The notes beneath the pieces are model-generated. The model saw only the letters and a program-made list of their open reading frames with translations. It had not been told where the DNA came from and ran no database searches. Positions 35,360 through 43,644 of a stretch of DNA of 64,000 bases are shown piece after piece (the first letter of the stretch is position 1; the number at the start of each line of letters is the position of its first letter). Source of the DNA: Sphingobacteriaceae bacterium (lineage in GTDB: Bacteria > Bacteroidota > Bacteroidia > B-17B0 > Aurantibacillaceae); contig JADJLA010000009.1 of the NCBI GenBank assembly GCA_016705695.1, positions 62,001 through 126,000 of the forward strand, in the 5' to 3' direction. A program made the position numbers and the translations under genes.

Positions 35360-36592
35360 GAAAACTGTTTTTAGTTCCTTTATATCATCTTTTACATTAA
35401 ACAAACTGGAGAAAGGAACGCCGGTAATTTTAAGGAATACAATTGTTGAAGCCACAAACGTGATGAAGTAAGCAATATTTGTAGTGATGGCAGCACCTGC
35501 AATACCATGTTTGGAAATTAATATTGGTGCGAGGATCAAAGTAGTTGCAAAACCAAAGAAATTATAAAAGCTCACCATTTTTATATTTCCAATACCTGAA
35601 AAATAATGACTAATGATACCTGAGAAGCTTAAGAAGATAATGCCAGGAGAAAGCATGAGCATTATAGATTTACTTTGAACAAAGGTATCGCCCAATAAAA
35701 AAGTAAACATCTGTACGGGTAAAAAATAAATTACAACAACAGCCAATACGCTTACTAAAAAACAAAGCTTGGCAAATATTAATGTGAGCTTAATACTATT
35801 GTCTGTTTTTCCTAAAATAGCCACTCGCGAAAGTAGAATAGGGGTTACGGAGTTTGTAATGATCAATACTGCTTCTATAAGTGATGAGGCTGTTGAATAC
35901 AAACCAACGTCGGGTTTGGTTTCTAAGAGATAATAACTCAATCGTCCGCTTAATATATACATTAATACACCTGCTTGGCAATATAAACCGTTCTTTAATA
36001 TCGCTCCTAAAGCGAATTCGTTCTTTGTATCAGGTTTTAAAATGTAAACCAACACAAAGTATGAAGAGATGATAAACGAAAGCGCAAATGAGATGATAAG
36101 CGGCCAGATATAAGAATCAAGCGTGAAATTGCCGAAGAAATTGGTGAAAATAAAAATACTCACCAATAGTGCAACGGGCTGGAAGATGCTAAGAAAATTA
36201 TACATCTTGTAATATTCCTTTGCTAATATCACCACGCAGTTGAATGTATTTAAAATAATAATGATTGAAGAAACAAACAACAGCCACGCGTATTCAGATG
36301 GCTGCTTGTGAAGTAAAACTAAAATAAGGTTTGTGCCAATGCTTGAGATGAGCGTAAATAACATGCCGTTCAAATAAATTTTATTGACATTGAACTTAGC
36401 GATGAAATGAACAAGGCTATAACCGGTGTAGATCTCATTGATCATTTGAATGATGGCAAGATTAAGCATGATCAAGCCTATTTCTCCACGCGTAGAGATC
36501 CCCAAATATTTTGCTGTAACAATAAGGATCAAAAAGTTAACTACAGCAACACTTCCTTTGGTAAATAAACTTTGTATGACCTTTTTTAGCAT
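35348..36592 (-). CDS. Wzx-like polysaccharide flippase (MATE/MOP superfamily)
   Basis: A 414-residue inner-membrane protein with about twelve predicted helices. It starts KVIQSLFTKGSVAVVNFLIL and has the early segment TAKYLGISTRGEIGLIML, in which the (L/Y)G..xxGE/Y pattern after helix 1 is typical of the polysaccharide synthesis (PST) group of the MOP superfamily. Such proteins flip lipid-linked glycans across the inner membrane. No polymerase or O-antigen cluster surrounds it, so the substrate is unknown. The gene runs away from the structured intergenic region and tRNA-His. Confidence 0.85.
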   Translation of the reverse strand: MLKKVIQSLFTKGSVAVVNFLILIVTAKYLGISTRGEIGLIMLNLAIIQMINEIYTGYSLVHFIAKFNVNKIYLNGMLFTLISSIGTNLILVLLHKQPSEYAWLLFVSSIIIILNTFNCVVILAKEYYKMYNFLSIFQPVALLVSIFIFTNFFGNFTLDSYIWPLIISFALSFIISSYFVLVYILKPDTKNEFALGAILKNGLYCQAGVLMYILSGRLSYYLLETKPDVGLYSTASSLIEAVLIITNSVTPILLSRVAILGKTDNSIKLTLIFAKLCFLVSVLAVVVIYFLPVQMFTFLLGDTFVQSKSIMLMLSPGIIFLSFSGIISHYFSGIGNIKMVSFYNFFGFATTLILAPILISKHGIAGAAITTNIAYFITFVASTIVFLKITGVPFSSLFNVKDDIKELKTVFSGD

Positions 36593-36695
36593 CTGAATTA
36601 GAAACTAAAATAAGTAAAAGATATTGTTTGAAAGGAGGTTTTTAGCAATGAATTTCACTAGTTATTACGAAACTTTGTGCCTTGGCGTCGGAGTT

Positions 36696-36718
36696 CATGG
36701 TGAGCTTGTCGAACCATG
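36696..36718. repeat. Short palindromic element containing GAGCTTGTCGAACC
   Basis: CATGGT (36696-36701) and ACCATG (36713-36718) flank GAGCTTGTCGA, forming a 6-bp inverted repeat around the core. The core resembles an interspersed palindromic element that I recall from many Bacteroidota genomes. A single copy is seen in this window. Confidence 0.5.
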
Positions 36719-36777
36719 GCTAAAAAATGATGATTGGATTGCTCGCTGTGCTCGCGATCCCCAGAGGAGTTGCTGCT

Positions 36778-36905
36778 TAACAATACTAAATCCCCTGCGG
36801 GGCTTTTTTAATTCAGCTCTTTCGCTTCTGAAAGATGAAAATATCTTTCAACGCTTCAGAGCTAAATTAAAAAAACCTTGCCAAAGGCAAGGTTTAGTAT
36901 TGTTA
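36778..36905. repeat. 128-bp two-armed palindromic element beside tRNA-His
   Basis: The outer arms are a perfect 13-bp inverted repeat (TAACAATACTAAA 36778-36790; TTTAGTATTGTTA 36893-36905). The inner arms 36804-36820 and 36858-36875 pair with one mismatch (TTTTTTAATTCAGCTCT). GAAAGAT / ATCTTTC close the centre. Each arm also carries its own small hairpin, CCCC-TGC-GGGG on the left (36792-36802) and CCTTGCC-AAA-GGCAAGG on the right (36876-36892). The two differ in sequence but sit in equivalent places, each followed by a T-run pointing inwards. The short frame that crosses this element is not credible as a gene. Confidence 0.75.
36869..36892 (-). terminator. Rho-independent terminator after tRNA-His
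   Basis: On the minus strand, 15 nt after the tRNA 3' end, a 7-bp stem CCTTGCC / GGCAAGG with a 3-nt loop is followed by a run of seven T. It forms part of the larger palindromic element. Confidence 0.85.
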
Positions 36906-36906
36906 G

Positions 36907-36981
36907 GGTAAATGATGGGATTCGAACCCACGACCCTCGGTACCACAAACCGATGCTCTAACCAACTGAGCTACATCTACC
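36907..36981 (-). tRNA. tRNA-His (anticodon GTG)
   Basis: A complete cloverleaf on the minus strand. Acceptor GTAGATG pairs with CATTTAC (one G-U), with an extra 5' G(-1) opposite C73, the hallmark of tRNA-His. The D-arm is GCTC-AGTTGGTTA-GAGC and the anticodon loop is TTGTGGT (GTG), flanked by TCGGT / ACCGA. The T-arm is GTGGG-TTCGAAT-CCCAT. CCA is not encoded. A TAATTTTG -7-like sequence lies about 46 nt upstream (37027-37034). Confidence 0.97.
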
Positions 36982-37079
36982 ATATTGCAGCAATCTGTTT
37001 AAAACGTTGCTACATTTTAAGAGCCCCAAAATTAGTGATTTTTTTGGATTCAGAGATAAATTTTAACCCGAATTATGTA

Positions 37080-37730
37080 TTATTTCTCGGTGGCATGCCT
37101 TAGGTATTCCAAAAAGGGATACATGGCTTTAAAGGCCCCAAGCAGCTTTGCGGGATTCTCCAGGTCTTTGTCCTTTATTTTTGTACTTACAATAAAATGC
37201 TTGTGTTTTAAGAATTCCAAGTACTTATTATCTTTGTCAAACCCCTTAGGAACCGTTTTTAAAACATCCCAATCGTCCAATCCTTTGTAATAATTACTAA
37301 ATGGCTTGCTCTTTAAGATCTTCACGAATTTAGCGCCATTATAATCAATTTCTTGCCTTACAGCTTTAAGTAGATCGGGTTCCGGACCGTACAAACCGCC
37401 CGCCAAAAAACAGTTGTTAGGTTCAATATGAATATAATACCCCGCTATTACCGTTTTACGACCACCCGGATTAATACTTGCACACATATTGGTTTTGTAC
37501 GGCGTTTTATCTTTGCTAAAGCGAACGTCTTTATAAATTCTAAAAATATAATCTTTGCCGGTAAGGTCTTTACTAATGCGCTTGTCGAATTTTACTAAGC
37601 CAGCTATCAATTTATCCAACAACACTTCTGTTTCGGCTTTTGACGCAAGATACTTTTCTTTATTTGCCTCAAACCACTCTCTGTTATTGTTCTTTTTAAG
37701 TGTGCTTAAAAATTTTAGCGTCGATTGCAT
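37080..37730 (-). CDS. DUF2461 (TIGR02453) family protein
   Basis: A 216-residue soluble protein: STLKFLSTLKKNNNREWFEANKEKY at the N-terminus (the NNREWF motif is the family signature), FRIYKDVRFSKDKTPYKTNM near 65, GRKTVIAGYYIHIEPNNCFLAGG near 90, and YKGLDDWDVLKTVPKGFDKDN near 150. The length is typical of DUF2461. The function is unknown. It starts 1 nt after the AI-2E-type transporter stop, so the two genes are probably co-transcribed. Confidence 0.92.
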   Translation of the reverse strand: MQSTLKFLSTLKKNNNREWFEANKEKYLASKAETEVLLDKLIAGLVKFDKRISKDLTGKDYIFRIYKDVRFSKDKTPYKTNMCASINPGGRKTVIAGYYIHIEPNNCFLAGGLYGPEPDLLKAVRQEIDYNGAKFVKILKSKPFSNYYKGLDDWDVLKTVPKGFDKDNKYLEFLKHKHFIVSTKIKDKDLENPAKLLGAFKAMYPFLEYLRHATEK

Positions 37731-37731
37731 T

Positions 37732-38820
37732 TTACTTATCGATTTTCTCAGTTAATTTTTTAAAGAATTTAAAACGAGAGAGGAATTCCTTTGCAACGAT
37801 CCTGAAAATGGTATATACCGGTAGTGCTACGATCATTCCGACAATGCCACCAATAGTTGCCCCCATGAGCGTTACAATAAAAATTTCTAATGGATGCGCT
37901 TTTACTGAATTAGAAAAAATAAACGGTTGAAAAATAAAACCGTCAATTAAATTGATGCTTAATAAGCCAAAGAATATTTTGGTAATAGTGCCCATAATAA
38001 GAACGTATTCGCCATGAGCAATGCAACCACTCACTCCTAAAAAAACCGCAACTATCATAGTGATCACCGATCCAATATAGGGCACCACATTTAGTATCCC
38101 TGCGGTAAATCCAATAATAAGTGCGTTATCAATTCCCATGATCCACATCAGCGAGCCTGCCAATGTTCCTACGATCAGCATATCAACAAATAAACCGGTA
38201 AAATATTTACTCAACATTTTTTTCGATGTATGTAAAATGTCTTGCATAGAATGCTCATAAGTACTAGGCGTAATAGTTAAAATGCTTTCTTTTAAGATGC
38301 GTTCGTCTTTTAAAAAGAAAAAGGTGATGAACAATACACATAAAGTACCGCCTAATATCGTACCTGTATAACTAAAAAGATTATTAACCACCCAGCTAAC
38401 ATTCGAAAAGTTAAGAAAAGAATCTAGTTGCGTAGAAAGAGCCATCTTGATATCATTTGTGCTTCCGAAGCTTTTGAGCGTATTATCCAATCCCGGAAAC
38501 TGCGCCAGAATATTATGTAGTACATCGTAAAAATTCAAAGTAGATAAAAGATTTACTTGAGTAATAAGTGGTGGAACTATCATTTTAAATAATAATAACA
38601 CTACCATTGCAATGGTAAATAAAGTGAGCGCTGCACCAAGAGCGTCAGGAATTTGTTTACCCCTGATCTTGATGCTTTCCATTTTTTTGGTAATAGGCGA
38701 TCCTATCAAAAAAAGGATCGATGAAATAAGCACATAGATAACAATATTGAAGAAAAGATAAGCTAATAGCAACAAAAGCACAACGCCTGCAATTCGCCAT
38801 AAATAAAACCGTGTCTTCAT
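37732..38820 (-). CDS. AI-2E family transporter (PerM-like)
   Basis: ATG 38820 is chosen because MKTRFYLWRIAGVVLLLLLA starts the first helix; an in-frame ATG six codons upstream also exists. The protein has about 362 residues and the family layout: two N-terminal helices, a helix near 60-85, a large extracytoplasmic region (about 90-150), then SKYFTGLFVDMLIVGTLAGS and ALIIGFTAGILNVVPYIGSV (the conserved IPYIG-like motif) and a C-terminal helix set. Relatives export autoinducer-2 (TqsA) or move other small molecules or ions; the substrate is not known here. Confidence 0.9.
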   Translation of the reverse strand: MKTRFYLWRIAGVVLLLLLAYLFFNIVIYVLISSILFLIGSPITKKMESIKIRGKQIPDALGAALTLFTIAMVVLLLFKMIVPPLITQVNLLSTLNFYDVLHNILAQFPGLDNTLKSFGSTNDIKMALSTQLDSFLNFSNVSWVVNNLFSYTGTILGGTLCVLFITFFFLKDERILKESILTITPSTYEHSMQDILHTSKKMLSKYFTGLFVDMLIVGTLAGSLMWIMGIDNALIIGFTAGILNVVPYIGSVITMIVAVFLGVSGCIAHGEYVLIMGTITKIFFGLLSINLIDGFIFQPFIFSNSVKAHPLEIFIVTLMGATIGGIVGMIVALPVYTIFRIVAKEFLSRFKFFKKLTEKIDK

Positions 38821-38923
38821 TGCAATAAAGGTATGCATTTTTACGAATTTACTACCTATTGATCATTACTTTATTGATGATCTGCTTAAGGATTTTCTAA
38901 ATAATTAATCGTATTTTTACTTA

Positions 38924-40207
38924 GTGAATTTTAAACGTTTTACATACCCCTTTTTGTTTGTTGGTTGTGTTCTTTTAACAGCAATTATCTCTTGTAGGTC
39001 TGTAAAGTCTTACAACTCAAAGCCTTTAAAGAACCAAGTATTTGCCAATGAGAAAGACCAAGTGGATGTCGATCTTAGGGTATATCACGTAAACGATAGT
39101 CTTACTCGCATTTACTACAAGATCAGTACCGATAATTTAATGTTCAAGAAAGTAGACACAAGTTCTAATTTTTACTCTAATTTGCTTGTTGGTTGCAAGG
39201 TTTTGCCAGAGATAAACAGCCGTGCTATTATTGATAGCGCTTCGGTTGGTATGTCGTTTAAATTTCCGGAATCCGGTAAAGATAAATTCGTGGAAGGCGT
39301 ATTTAGTTTGAAAGTAAAACCTACCAATTTTGCTTATGTGGATCTTTGGGTGATAGATAATTATAAGAACCTTAAACATTCCAATCCTGTTGTAATTAAT
39401 AAAAGAAATAGGAATGTTGCGCAATATTATATGGTGTACGGTAATAACAAAGTTAACTACTCAAATAATTTTTACGCCGGAGATATTGTAAAGATAGAAT
39501 CAAATGTAAATAAAGGGCAGATAATCTATGTGGATTGTTTCTTTAAAGAATTCGGACCTGCTTTACCTCCATTTTCAACTGCAAAAGCAGATGAATTCAA
39601 ATACAAACCTGATAGCACTTTTACAATTAGACTTGAAAAAAGCGCTGAGCTAACAATGCCAACAAAAGGTTTTTATCATTTACGATCATTAAGCGCCGAA
39701 CAAGATGGTTTATCCTTATTTACATTTGAAAAAGCGTATCCCGGTGTTAGCGATATTGGCGAAATGATAAATTGCACGCGATATATCATGAACAAAATTG
39801 AGTTTGAGAATTGTAAAAATGCATCCGACCAAAAATTATGTATTGATAATTTTTGGTTAACTATTGGCGGAAGCAACGAGCGCGCTAAGGAACTTTTGCG
39901 TAAGTATTACAATCGAGTAACGGAAGCAAATAAAGCGTATACAAGCTATACCCAGGGTTGGAAAACTGATAGAGGTATGATCTATGTAAATTTTGGCGAC
40001 CCAGTGAATTTATACAGAAGTAAAAATGAAGAGATTTGGATCTATGGTCCGGAGAACGATGCAAATTCGTTGAAGTTTATTTTTAAGAAAACAGAAAATC
40101 CTTTTAGTGATAACGATTATATTTTGCAACGTTCTTATATTTATCAAGCGCCTTGGTTTGATTATGTTGATTTCTGGAGACAGGGTAGGATCAACCTTGA
40201 TAAGTGA
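38924..40207 (+). CDS. GWxTD-domain lipoprotein
   Basis: A 427-residue protein with a GTG start. Residues 1-24 are a lipoprotein signal (LFVGCVLLTAIISC, lipobox Cys 24). The middle part is beta-rich. The C-terminal domain (about 310-427) has the namesake motif GWKTDRGMIYVNFGDPVNLY, then EIWIYG and the closing APWFDYVDFWRQGR. GWxTD proteins are found in Bacteroidota and Acidobacteria, and their function is unknown. A periplasmic or outer-membrane location is expected from the lipobox. Confidence 0.88.
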   Translation: MNFKRFTYPFLFVGCVLLTAIISCRSVKSYNSKPLKNQVFANEKDQVDVDLRVYHVNDSLTRIYYKISTDNLMFKKVDTSSNFYSNLLVGCKVLPEINSRAIIDSASVGMSFKFPESGKDKFVEGVFSLKVKPTNFAYVDLWVIDNYKNLKHSNPVVINKRNRNVAQYYMVYGNNKVNYSNNFYAGDIVKIESNVNKGQIIYVDCFFKEFGPALPPFSTAKADEFKYKPDSTFTIRLEKSAELTMPTKGFYHLRSLSAEQDGLSLFTFEKAYPGVSDIGEMINCTRYIMNKIEFENCKNASDQKLCIDNFWLTIGGSNERAKELLRKYYNRVTEANKAYTSYTQGWKTDRGMIYVNFGDPVNLYRSKNEEIWIYGPENDANSLKFIFKKTENPFSDNDYILQRSYIYQAPWFDYVDFWRQGRINLDK

Positions 40208-40314
40208 TTTTATAATAATTTATCATAAAAAGAGCTAATAATCGGGCATGATAATTGCATAATTCTGTGATAAAATATATATTTACATCTAATATTATCT
40301 CAAAAAGCACACAC

Positions 40315-40914
40315 ATGAAAAAACTACTTTCATTACTATTTATCACCGCTGCAACTGTTGCTATAGCACAACCGGGTGGCAAAAAAGGAACTCCTAAAAT
40401 GGCCCCAACACTTGAGCCTGGTTATTATGTTACCGCAAAAGGTGATACTGTAAAGGGAGAAATTCAAACTAATCCTGACAACGAGGGTGATCTATACAAG
40501 CAGATCAACTTTAAAGCTCCAGGCACACCAAAAGTAGTTGTTATCACTACCAAAAAAGCTAAAGCTTATGGTTTTGGAAACAATCATTTTATGTTATACT
40601 CTGCCGATGCTTCAAACGAGGTTTACATGCGTTATTTAGCTAAAGGCCGTTTGAATTTTATGGAAGTTAAGTATCCAACAACTTTTGCAGGCGCTGATAT
40701 TATAGCAGCGAAATATTATATCCAAGACAGTAAAGCTGACGAAGAAAATAGAGAGTTAAGGGATATGAAAGAGCTAAATGAGAAATTCTATAAAAAAGAA
40801 TTAAAACCATACATGAAAGATCAGGCAATGATTTGGAGCGATATGGATAAGTTTGTATTTAAGCCCGAAGCTGTTGCAAATTCGGTACGTGAGTATAACC
40901 GTATGTACGAATAA
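40315..40914 (+). CDS. Secreted hypothetical protein
   Basis: The ATG at 40315 is used because it begins a clean signal peptide, MKKLLSLLFITAATVAIAQ; the frame is open further upstream. The mature part is about 180 residues: a lysine/proline-rich start, a beta-rich region with PGYYVTAKGDTVKGEIQTNP near 40, and a charged helical end (ADEENRELRDMKELNEKFY). I do not recognise the family, but the GDTVKGEI pattern resembles small Bacteroidota periplasmic proteins. A strong terminator follows the stop. Confidence 0.7.
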   Translation: MKKLLSLLFITAATVAIAQPGGKKGTPKMAPTLEPGYYVTAKGDTVKGEIQTNPDNEGDLYKQINFKAPGTPKVVVITTKKAKAYGFGNNHFMLYSADASNEVYMRYLAKGRLNFMEVKYPTTFAGADIIAAKYYIQDSKADEENRELRDMKELNEKFYKKELKPYMKDQAMIWSDMDKFVFKPEAVANSVREYNRMYE

Positions 40915-40938
40915 CAAGGTTTGAAAAGTAAAAATTGA

Positions 40939-40967
40939 AAAGGAGGCTTTTAGGCCTCCTTTTTTGC
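40939..40967 (+). terminator. Rho-independent terminator
   Basis: AGGAGGC / GCCTCCT stem with a short loop, followed by TTTTTTGC, 25 nt after the preceding stop codon. Confidence 0.92.
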
Positions 40968-41125
40968 TTTAAGTACCTCACATCTATCCTGTTGAAGGGG
41001 GTTAATATTTATCAACACAGTGTCAATAATTGGGCGCCCTTGTTAAAAACTCTACCTGAGTTCATTTCCATATTCGGTTAACTTTACAAACAAGGAGTTT
41101 TAAAACAATTCCGCATAGATCATTT

Positions 41126-41806
41126 ATGAATATTACGTACTACGGTCACTCTTGTTTTGGTGTTGAAGTAAAGGGTAAGAACTTATTGTTCGACCCATTT
41201 ATTAGTCCTAATGAGCTCGCCAAAAATATTGATGTGAACAAAGTAGCAGCAGATTATATTTTGATCAGCCATGGGCACGAAGATCATATTGCCGATGCAG
41301 TGGCTATTGCAAAAAGAACAAACGCCAAGGTTATTTGTAATTGGGAGATATACAATTGGTTAACTAAACAAGGAGTAGAGAATATCCATCCGATGAATTG
41401 TGGCGGAAAAGTGAAGTTGGATTTTGGTAATGTAAAGTGTGTTGTGGCTCAACATAGCAGCAGTTTACCCGATGGAAGTTACGGAGGAAATCCAATGGGT
41501 TTTGTGGTAGAAAGTACAGAAGGAAATTTTTATTATGCAGGAGACACCGCATTAACCTACGATATGAAATTGATAGGTGATTACAGGCAAATTGACTTCT
41601 CATTTTTACCTATTGGTGATAATTTTACGATGGGAGCCGATAATGCCATTATTGCTTGCGATTTTATTCGTTGTAACGATATCATCGGAATGCATTATGA
41701 TACATTTGGGTTCATTAAAATAGATAAGAGTGAAGCAGTTTCTAAATTCGAAAGGGCAGGAAAAAAATTAACCCTAATGGAAATAGGAACACAATTAAAA
41801 AAGTAA
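41126..41806 (+). CDS. Metal-dependent hydrolase, UPF0173/beta-lactamase fold
   Basis: A 226-residue cytosolic metallo-beta-lactamase-fold protein. It begins MNITYYGHSCFGVEV, a family start, followed by LFDPFISPN, the metal motif ISHGHEDHIADA near 50, AQHSSSLPDG near 112 (second His), YAGDTALTYDMKLIG near 140 (bridging Asp) and GMHYDTFG near 193. The family (UPF0173, UlaG-like) hydrolyses unknown substrates. It ends 20 nt before parA, so it may be co-transcribed with the partition genes. Confidence 0.92.
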   Translation: MNITYYGHSCFGVEVKGKNLLFDPFISPNELAKNIDVNKVAADYILISHGHEDHIADAVAIAKRTNAKVICNWEIYNWLTKQGVENIHPMNCGGKVKLDFGNVKCVVAQHSSSLPDGSYGGNPMGFVVESTEGNFYYAGDTALTYDMKLIGDYRQIDFSFLPIGDNFTMGADNAIIACDFIRCNDIIGMHYDTFGFIKIDKSEAVSKFERAGKKLTLMEIGTQLKK

Positions 41807-41826
41807 ACAAAAAGAAACGATATAAC

Positions 41827-42660
41827 ATGGGAAAAATAATTGCCATAGCAAACCAAAAAGGAGGCGTAGGAAAAACAACTTCTGCTATTAATTTAGCTGC
41901 CAGCCTTGCGGTGTTGGAATATAAAACATTATTGATCGATGCCGATCCACAGTCAAACGCAACATCGGGTGTTGGCATAGATTCTGCAAATGTAAAGGCG
42001 GGATTGTACGAATGTATCATTGATAGCATGCATCCAAAAGATGTAATCTTAAAAACAGATACACCTAACTTGTGGTTGCTGCCAACTAACGCCGACCTGG
42101 TTGGTGTTGAATTGGAATTAGTGAATCTTACCAATCGCGAGTTCATGATGAAAAAAGCGCTTGATAAAATTAAAGATAAATATGATTTTATCATTGTTGA
42201 TTGTTGCCCGTCTTTGGGATTAACAGTTATCAATTCTTTGTCGGCAGCCGACAGCGTAATTATTCCGGTACAGTGTGAGTATTTTGCATTAGAAGGAATG
42301 GGTAAACTTTTGCAAACCATTAAAATTGTTCAAACACATTTAAACACAAGTTTGGATATTGAAGGCGTGTTGTTAACTATGTATGATGGGCGTTTACGCT
42401 TAGCTAATCAAGTGGTAGAAGAAGTAAAAACACATTTCCAAGATATGGTGTTTGATACGTTGATTCATCGCAATACAAAATTAGCAGAGGCACCAAGCTT
42501 TGGAAAAACCATTATCATGCACGATGTGGCAGGAAAAGGCGCTAACAGCTATTTAAATTTAGCGCGTGAAATACTACAACGCAATGGTATGACCAAAATA
42601 ACCGACAAAAGTAGAACCATAGCTGTAGGTGAGCAAGAAGAGTTAAGTGAAGATATTTAG
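41827..42660 (+). CDS. parA: Chromosome-partitioning ATPase ParA (Soj)
   Basis: A 277-residue ATPase with the deviant Walker A KGGVGKTT at residues 11-18, LLIDADPQSNATSG near 36, and YDFIIVDCCPSLGLTVINSL near 117 (Walker B region). The length and the parB gene 45 nt downstream identify the chromosomal ParA/Soj type, which moves ParB-bound origin regions along the nucleoid through ATP-dependent DNA binding. An MksBEF-like complex is encoded 30 kb away, so chromosome organisation is represented twice in this window. The short C-terminal tail (EEQEELSED) is acidic. Confidence 0.97.
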   Translation: MGKIIAIANQKGGVGKTTSAINLAASLAVLEYKTLLIDADPQSNATSGVGIDSANVKAGLYECIIDSMHPKDVILKTDTPNLWLLPTNADLVGVELELVNLTNREFMMKKALDKIKDKYDFIIVDCCPSLGLTVINSLSAADSVIIPVQCEYFALEGMGKLLQTIKIVQTHLNTSLDIEGVLLTMYDGRLRLANQVVEEVKTHFQDMVFDTLIHRNTKLAEAPSFGKTIIMHDVAGKGANSYLNLAREILQRNGMTKITDKSRTIAVGEQEELSEDI

Positions 42661-42705
42661 TAGATAAGTTTAAGTAGTAAGATATAAGAATTAAGAAGTT
42701 AAGAC

Positions 42706-43602
42706 ATGACGATGAGTAAGAAGCCAGCATTAGGAAGAGGATTAAGCGCCTTATTAGAGAACGCTAAAACAGATATTACAACAAAAAGAGTAGGAGAAGG
42801 CAGTCCAACGGTTAATTCGGTCTCTACTATTAAAATTGCTGATATTGAAACAAACCCATTTCAACCTCGCAGTAATTTTGAAGAAACAGCTTTACAAGAG
42901 CTTTCGGATAGCATTAAACAACATGGCATTATTCAGCCAATAACAGTTCGTAAGTTAGGATATGATCGTTACCAGCTTATTTCCGGTGAGCGTCGTTTCC
43001 GTGCTTCGCAAATGGCAGGTTTGCGAGAAGTTCCGGTTTATATTCGCGTGGCCGATGATCAAGCGATGTTAGAAATGGCATTGGTTGAAAATATTCAGCG
43101 CGAGGATCTTGATCCGATTGAAGTTTCATTATCATACAAACGTTTAATTGACGAGTGTAATTTAACTCAAGAGCAGTTAAGCGAAAAAGTAGGGAAGCAA
43201 AGAAGTACTGTAACTAATTTCTTGCGCTTATTAAAATTACCTGCGCCAATTCAAAAAGCGTTGCGTGATCAGGAAATTACAATGGGTCACGCCAAAGCGT
43301 TGATCAATATTGATAATGAAGATCGTCAACTTGCCATTTTTGCTTTAGCATTAGAGCAAGAACTTTCGGTTCGTCAAATTGAAGAGCTTGCTCGCGGCGA
43401 AAAAATAAAATTAACTCCTAAGATCACACGTCACGAAAAGCCACTTACGATCGAGGATAAAGCAGTGGCAAAAAAATTGGATGCCATCTTTGCGAAGAAT
43501 TATAGTTTTAAACGAGGGGCTAATGGTAAAGGAAAGCTTACGATATCGTTTGGCAATGATACAGAGTTAGCTCATGTGCTTTCGTACTTTGGAATAGAGT
43601 AG
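42706..43602 (+). CDS. parB: Chromosome-partitioning protein ParB
   Basis: A 298-residue CTP-dependent DNA clamp. The N-terminus KPALGRGLSALLEN is the ParA-stimulating motif; NPFQPRSNF near 50 and GERRFRASQM near 96 (the CTP-binding box) are followed by VENIQREDLDPIE near 128, the HTH of TQEQLSEKVGKQRSTVTNFL near 155, and a C-terminal dimerisation region. The start at 42706 (MTMSKK) could also be the ATG at 42712. No parS-like TGTTTCACGTGAAACA or close variant was found in the window, so the binding site must lie elsewhere. Confidence 0.96.
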   Translation: MTMSKKPALGRGLSALLENAKTDITTKRVGEGSPTVNSVSTIKIADIETNPFQPRSNFEETALQELSDSIKQHGIIQPITVRKLGYDRYQLISGERRFRASQMAGLREVPVYIRVADDQAMLEMALVENIQREDLDPIEVSLSYKRLIDECNLTQEQLSEKVGKQRSTVTNFLRLLKLPAPIQKALRDQEITMGHAKALINIDNEDRQLAIFALALEQELSVRQIEELARGEKIKLTPKITRHEKPLTIEDKAVAKKLDAIFAKNYSFKRGANGKGKLTISFGNDTELAHVLSYFGIE

Positions 43603-43609
43603 TTTTGGC

Positions 43610-43640
43610 TTTGCACGTTTCCTGAAATTTATTATATTTG
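43610..43640 (+). promoter_or_regulatory. Promoter of the lipoprotein gene (TTTG-N19-TATATTTG)
   Basis: TTTG 43610-43613 and TATATTTG 43633-43640 are 19 nt apart, an exact Bacteroidota consensus. The -7 box ends only 4 nt before the ATG at 43645, so transcription probably starts within or just after the annotated first codon. The next in-frame Met is codon 2, which may be the true start. Confidence 0.7.
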
Positions 43641-43644
43641 AAAT

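Noticed and set aside
36624..36911. A 95-codon open frame in the gap before tRNA-His
   Set aside because: It runs through two palindromic elements, a terminator and into the tRNA 3' end, with repeat-derived residues and no family pattern.
41827..43602. Search for parS sites near parA-parB
   Set aside because: No TGTTTCACGTGAAACA or close variant was found. CACGTG occurrences near 18430, 52440 and 59310 lack the flanking bases.
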